From: Blastocystis hominis
Taxonomy: Eukaryota > Sar > Bigyra > Opalinata > Blastocystidae
DNA: 64,000 nucleotides
NCBI RefSeq assembly: GCF_000151665.1
Contig: NW_013171860.1
Location: forward strand, 179,939 to 243,938
Direction of reading: 5' to 3'
The position numbers were made by a program, and so were the translations under genes. The notes under the pieces are model-generated. The model was given only the letters and a program-made list of their open reading frames with translations, ran no database searches and was not told where the DNA came from. Shown here piece by piece: positions 59,329-64,000 of this stretch. Each line of letters opens with the position of its first letter. Position 1 is the first letter of the stretch.

Positions 59329-61801
59329 ATTCCTGATCCTCCTCCGAATCCGATCCAAACGCGTCATCAATCAGCTCATCGATGTCCTCTTCCTCTTCCT
59401 CTTCCTCACTGCCCTGCTTTCTCTCCTTCGCCTTGGTTACCGATTTAATCGAGAATATCTTGTGTCCGAAGTCTTTCTTCAGCATTTCCTTCCACATCTC
59501 GTCTCTTCCACGACTCCGCTTCTCACCGAACTCCTTTACTGCCTTCACCACATTTCCATCGTAATGATCTCGCAGCAAGCAGCACTCCCACAGCGTCGCC
59601 GCGTGTCCATTCACGTGCTCTGGAACGTCTTTCTGCAGCTGGAACTGTCCGCTGATTCTCCGGCCCTCCTCGTTCTCGATAAGCGAGGAGTACATGGGAT
59701 AACGATTCATCAGCGCTACGTTCGATCATTAATTCAGCGAAGAGCTACAGTGAGACAGCGAGATGCACGCCATCGCGTACTTCGTGGGCAGCTGCAGCGA
59801 AAGCGTGGTCAGTGCCTTGATATACGCGGCTACTCGCTCGTGGAGAAGCTCCTTCCGCTGCAGGAAGCCGATCTGGAGGTAAGAAAAAAGCGAAATGCGG
59901 ACGTCGATGCACTCGAGAAAATCCGGAATCAGCGGGTAATTGCAGGGCAGCAAATAGTCAAACCGCGTAGCGTACAGCCGGCTGAGAAACAGACTGTCGT
60001 CCGTGCTGATCACCGAAGACGCAATCTACCAATCAGAACGCGTAAAGCGCCAGAAGGAACCTGCAGAAGACGCAGCGACGCCAGCACGCACTTCAGCACG
60101 CTTTCAATCGGCAGCTCCTGCTGCAGCACCGACTTCAGCAGCTCCAACAAGTCCCCGATGATGTGCGAATTCAGCAAATGTCCGAACTTCGCGAGTCCCT
60201 CCAGCACCACGTGAATCAACTTCTCGTTCCGCGGAAGCTTCAGAATCCGGAAGTACGTCAGCAGCACTTCCTGCAACGAATCTTTCTGAAACGCCTTGTA
60301 CACTGCAGGGTCCGGACCCTCGCTCTCCGCCAAAATCTTATCCCTATGACAAAAATCGGGACGATTTCTACACTTCCGAAAGATGTCGCTTCTTGTGAGA
60401 TTTCACGCCAAGCTCGTCGCCTTCCACCAACGCTTCGTGCAGCGGCAAGTCCAGAAATCTACCCATTTAACGGACTTTACAACGCCACATTTGCACCGCA
60501 TTCGGGGAAACGTGGTAATTCTTCGCCTTCATCTTCTCCGCCAGCTGCCGCACGATCGAAAACGTGATCTGTCCCTGCGCATCCCCGCGGAAAACCTCCC
60601 CAAAACACGCATGCACGATTTCTCCGGTTTCCACGTTTCTACGTTGGAACCCTCCCGCGGGACTACGATAACAGCGCGAAGGGAATGATGGCCTTGCTGA
60701 GCGTGTCTGCGAGATTGAACTGGTAGTGGTTCTTCAGCAATTCGCACATGCAGCGCAATGCGAGGCGCTTCGTCGATTCATCAGAACCGCGGTTCTGGGC
60801 ACACTTGGTCAACGTTTTGACGTAGGACTAATGAAAAACTCGCGGTCGAAGCGGTACGGAATAGGCGGTAAGAAGGCTTTCCTCGTATTGGCGGATCTGC
60901 CGGACCTCGCGCTTGTGCAGTCCCGCCTTTTCCTCGGCGGTGGCGAGGCGGATGGGGTAGTTCTAGGTGGCAATTCCCGCGGGAGAGTACCGGGAGGATG
61001 TCGTTGAAGACCTTGAGGAGGGAAAGCATGGCGATGCGGCGAAGACGGACGTCGTGGTCCTTGAGGAAGGCGAGGACTTGGGAGAGAGCGCTGGGCTGGC
61101 GGTGCGAGCGGACCACGCCGGTGGACGGGTCTTCGATGATCTTCTCGCAGTGCACGGCGATGGCGGTGAGCGAGGCCTCGTAGTGCTCGGAGGGACTGAG
61201 CGAAGGGGCGGAGGGAGCGGCCGACTCGGGTTTGGGTTCGGACTCGGAGTCAGAGTCAGAGTCTGCGTTGGATTTGGTTTTAGATTTGGATTTGGTTTTG
61301 GTTTTGGTTTGTTTTTTGTTGGATTGGGTGGCACGGGAAGAAGAATGAGACTGATCCTCCTCCTCTTCTTCTTCTTCTTCTTCCTCTACCTCTTCTTCGT
61401 CTTTGGACACCTTCTTGTCCACTTTTACCTTCTTTGTTACATGAATTGTACCATCTTCCTGAATTGTCGGAAGATATTCATCAACATGATCATTACGTAC
61501 CTAGACATCAGTAGAAATAAAGCGGAATGACGCGTCGAGGGGCCATTTCGTACTCCTCCTCCATATTATCTTTCTCCTCTTCCAATTGTCTCTTCCTATC
61601 CATTCATACTCAATTCAATACCATACGAACGTCTTTTCTCACTTACCTCTCCAAGATTCATGTCCTGGAGGAAATCAGCAAACTTTGCATTCTTCTACAC
61701 CATCAAAATCCATTGCAACAACCAACCTTAAAGTAGGCTTCATCGTCCAAATAATCATCTGAACTGGAATCGGATAGGTTCAATGCTTCCACGTCACTCA
61801 T
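59329..61801 (-). CDS. NOC3: nucleolar complex protein 3 (NOC3-like)
   Basis: Multi-exon reverse-strand gene with start MSDVEALNLSDSSSDDYLDD. Acidic and Lys-rich low-complexity stretches (61,210-61,420) precede the NOC3 core: SLLKVFNDILP, RLATAEEKAGLHKREVRQIR then YEESLLTAY, SYVKTLTKCAQNRGSDE with RLALRCMCELLKNHYQFNLA. Later exons hold QEVLLTYFRILKLP, RLYATRFDYLLPCNYPL and the CBF/MAK21-type end LWECCLLRDHYDGNVVKAVKEF. NOC3 acts with NOC2 in 60S pre-ribosome maturation and export and, in yeast, in replication licensing. The tail (EEEEEDIDELIDDAFGSD) is acidic. The stop appears to be created by polyadenylation. Several junctions were not settled one by one. Confidence 0.85.
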
Positions 61802-61922
61802 CGATTAAGGATAGACGAACAAGGTTGGACTCCTTAAAGAGTTAAGCCACGAATCGCAAGTCTTGGAACTTGTGGAATTCCAGAAATAGGCCATTGGGTC
61901 AAAAAGACTATAGAAATCGACA
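61802..61922. promoter_or_regulatory. divergent promoter of NOC3 and XRN2
   Basis: Only 121 bp lie between the two start codons, so a shared bidirectional promoter is inferred. No known box is evident. Confidence 0.5.
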
Positions 61923-64000
61923 ATGGGAGTTCCAACCCTGTTTAAATGGCTTGCCAAAAAGTACCCCAAATCGATCATGAATTGCGTGGAAGAATTTGGC
62001 ACCATGGTCGATGGTTTGTATATTCCCCCAGATGTATCATTACCAAATCCAAATGGAATTGAATTTGATAATTTTTATATCGATATGAACGGAATCATTC
62101 ACAATTGTTCTCACAATGAGGGACTGGATAAAGTTCCCGAAACCAGTAAGGACACCTTCGAAAACATGTTTATGTGTGATTATTGCGATCCGTTCAGTGT
62201 AGGTACCTTGATCGGCTTTTTGAAATTGTCCGTCCTCGAAAACTGATTTATCTGGCTGTCGACGGAGTGGCGCCGCGTGCCAAGATGAACCAGCAACGAT
62301 CTCGACGTTTTAGTGCTTTTCAAGTTCGTTTCCTTCCTTTTCCTTATTTAATTATGTGTAGGAGCGGCAAGATCGAAAGGACGCTGAAGATGAGATTCGC
62401 TCCCGGATGTTGGCAGCAGGAAAAAAAGTACCTCCTCCGCGCACCAGCTCGTTCGATTCCAACAAAATCACTCCCGGCACCGAGTACATGATGGAGATCT
62501 GCGACAACCTCCGCTGGTACATCGCCGATCGCATGTCGCACAACCCCGCGTGGCAGAACGTGACAGTAATCCTCTCGGACGGCTCCGTCCCCGGCGAGGG
62601 CGAGCACAAAATCATGGACTACATCCGCCGCGAGCGCGCCCAGCCGGGCTACGACCCGAACACGAAGTGTGTTTTCCTTGTGTTTGTTGAGCTAGACACA
62701 TCATCCACGGCCTCGACGCCGACCTCATCATGCTCGGCCTGGCCACTCACGAGGCGTACTTCTACATCCTCCGCGAGGAAGTCACCTCCAGCACGCTCCA
62801 AGTCACTCGCTGCGCTTTGTGCGGCTCCGATGGCCATTTGTTTGTTCTTAAAACCTCGAGTTCACGCCTAGAGCCGCGCAGTGCCAGGGCAAAAAGCCGC
62901 AGCCGCGCGGCGCGCTGACCCGCGAGAGCAAATACATGAAGCAGCCGCTGCAGATCCTGCAGCTGCCAGTGCTGCGAGAGTATTTGCAGGGCGAGTTCGG
63001 GCTGCTGGAGCGCGTGATTTCGTTCCCTTACGACTTCGAACACGTGCTGGACGACATCGTCCTGCTCTGCTTCCTCGTGGGGAACGACTTCCTACCTCGC
63101 CTGCCCTGCCTCAGCATCCGCGAGGGCGCGCTGGACCTTCTCTTCAACCTCTACAAGTCCATCCTCCCCGCCGAGCGCGGCTATCTCACCGCCGACGGCG
63201 GGAAAATCGATCTCCCGCGCCTCCACCGAATCTTCGAGGAGCTCGCCAAAGTGGAGGGAGAAATTCTCAGACGACGCAGGTGGGTCGCTGGGCATTGCTG
63301 AGCATGCAGAGCCGTGCAGATCAACCGGGACAATCAGCAGCGCGCGCGTGCTGCGAGAACCGACCATTTGCTCAAAGCGCCCGAAGTGAAACTCCCCGTG
63401 AAGCGGAACCGCGAGGAGATTTCGCTGGAGAACGAAGACGAAGATGACGATGACCAAAATGGCGGCGATTTTGACAAGGAAACTGCCGTGGATTCGGAGG
63501 ATTCCGCGAAGGAAAAAAAGGCGGCAAATTTGGCGGCAGCGGTGACGGACGCGCTCTTCGCCGAACAAACCGCGAAAATCGACGCAGACGCGGCAGCCAA
63601 TCAAAACCAAGACACAAATCCGAGCGATGGGAACACAAATCCGAGTGGTGGAAACGGAGAAACCGCCTCGAGCGCGCTGAGTGCGGAAGAGAAAGACAAG
63701 ATCGAGATGGAGTAGTTTCCCTGTTTCCCCTTTCCGTGTAGCTTCTCGCTGGAGTTTCTGAAGGAGTGGAAGAAGCGAAACACGGACGACAGCGTGCAGG
63801 ACACGATCCGGCTGGGCGAGGAGGGCTGGAAGCAGCGGTACTACCGCGAGAAGTTCTGCCGGAAGCCTGGAGACCGTCTGGACGGTGCGTTCTACCGGTC
63901 GATCTGCACGTCGTACGTGGAAGGCCTGCGCTGGATCATGCTGTACTACTACAAGGGCTGTCCGTCCTGGGACTGGTTCTTCCCGTTCCACTTCGCGCCG
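61923..64000 (+). CDS. XRN2: 5'-3' exoribonuclease, XRN2/RAT1 type (3' end outside window)
   Basis: Starts [20 protein letters not shown], the invariant XRN N-terminus. Introns of about 29, 38, 29, 32, 30 and 27 nt join FENMFM to [24 protein letters not shown] to [13 protein letters not shown], and so on. Catalytic acid motifs: [60 protein letters not shown] and [25 protein letters not shown] zinc knuckle ([14 protein letters not shown], made by a splice junction) marks the nuclear RAT1/XRN2 type rather than XRN1. An acidic, low-complexity insert (63,400-63,715) precedes [18 protein letters not shown] and [20 protein letters not shown]. The enzyme trims rRNA precursors and ends RNA polymerase II transcription. 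It runs off the window edge. Confidence 0.94.

Noticed and set aside
1-64000. tRNA, rRNA or other structured RNA genes
   Set aside because: I looked for obvious conserved stretches and saw none; a covariance-model search would be needed to exclude small RNAs.

Overview
This is nuclear DNA of a eukaryotic protist, most probably Blastocystis (gut stramenopile) or a close relative. Three signs agree. (1) Nearly every host gene is cut by introns of only 27-37 nt with GT..AG ends; removing them gives open frames of family length (actin 375 codons, NFS1 449 aa, SDHB 280 aa, aspartyl aminopeptidase 464 aa). (2) Many genes end at the octamer TGTTTGTT, usually as T-GGAG-TGTTTGTT. In at least three genes (actin, a VPS9-like protein, NOC3) no encoded stop fits the protein end, and the stop appears to be made by adding poly(A) after a T, as known in Blastocystis. 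(3) The proteins include iron-sulfur machinery and succinate dehydrogenase typical of its mitochondrion-related organelle. This assignment rests on gene structure, not on a database match.

Layout. 1-10,857: right-hand part of a Polinton-like (Maverick-type) element with fiber-like protein, small ORFs, DDE integrase, adaptor-like protein and a 1475-aa protein-primed-type DNA polymerase B, followed by its terminal repeat and then a second, 5'-truncated right end in tandem. 11,938-12,957: MORN-like membrane protein. 13,504-25,784: compact, GC-richer host cluster: NFS1, ESS2, a VPS9-like protein, actin, a POT1-like telomere protein, aspartyl aminopeptidase, mitochondrial ribosomal protein uS9m. 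25,800-28,040: AT-rich DNA with a dead LRR gene. 28,039-28,377: the 3' half of MND1. 28,481-31,443: GC-rich FN3/Ig-like surface protein gene. 31,742-32,871: SARNP/THO1-like gene holding a 150-N gap. 34,100-34,560: MORN pseudogene. 34,811-39,075: left-hand part of a second Polinton-like element (terminal repeat plus four structural ORFs). 40,300-43,090: second FN3-type surface gene. 44,047-46,791: an intact 11-exon MORN/LRR gene. 46,792-52,588: gene desert. 52,588-57,000: old, decayed, inverted Polinton-like copy. 58,092-64,000: SDHB, NOC3 and the 5' part of XRN2/RAT1.

How it fits together. The three Polinton-like pieces belong to one family: they share terminal-repeat sequence, and shared genes occur in the same order (left terminal repeat, structural genes, ... 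integrase, two opposite-strand genes, polymerase, right terminal repeat). They differ in age and lie in AT-rich, gene-poor DNA, whereas host genes sit in compact GC-richer blocks with short divergent promoters and nearly touching or shared 3' ends. The element genes lack introns and the host 3' signal; instead element A carries 19-bp GC-rich palindromes and a recurring TTCACTTTGG box near gene ends. The most unusual observations are the palindromes (absent at the matching place in the old copy), the triplet-repeat element terminus, start-stop overlaps among structural genes, and the LRR gene whose two tandem blocks have identical exon lengths with a tiny phase-1 intron in each repeat.
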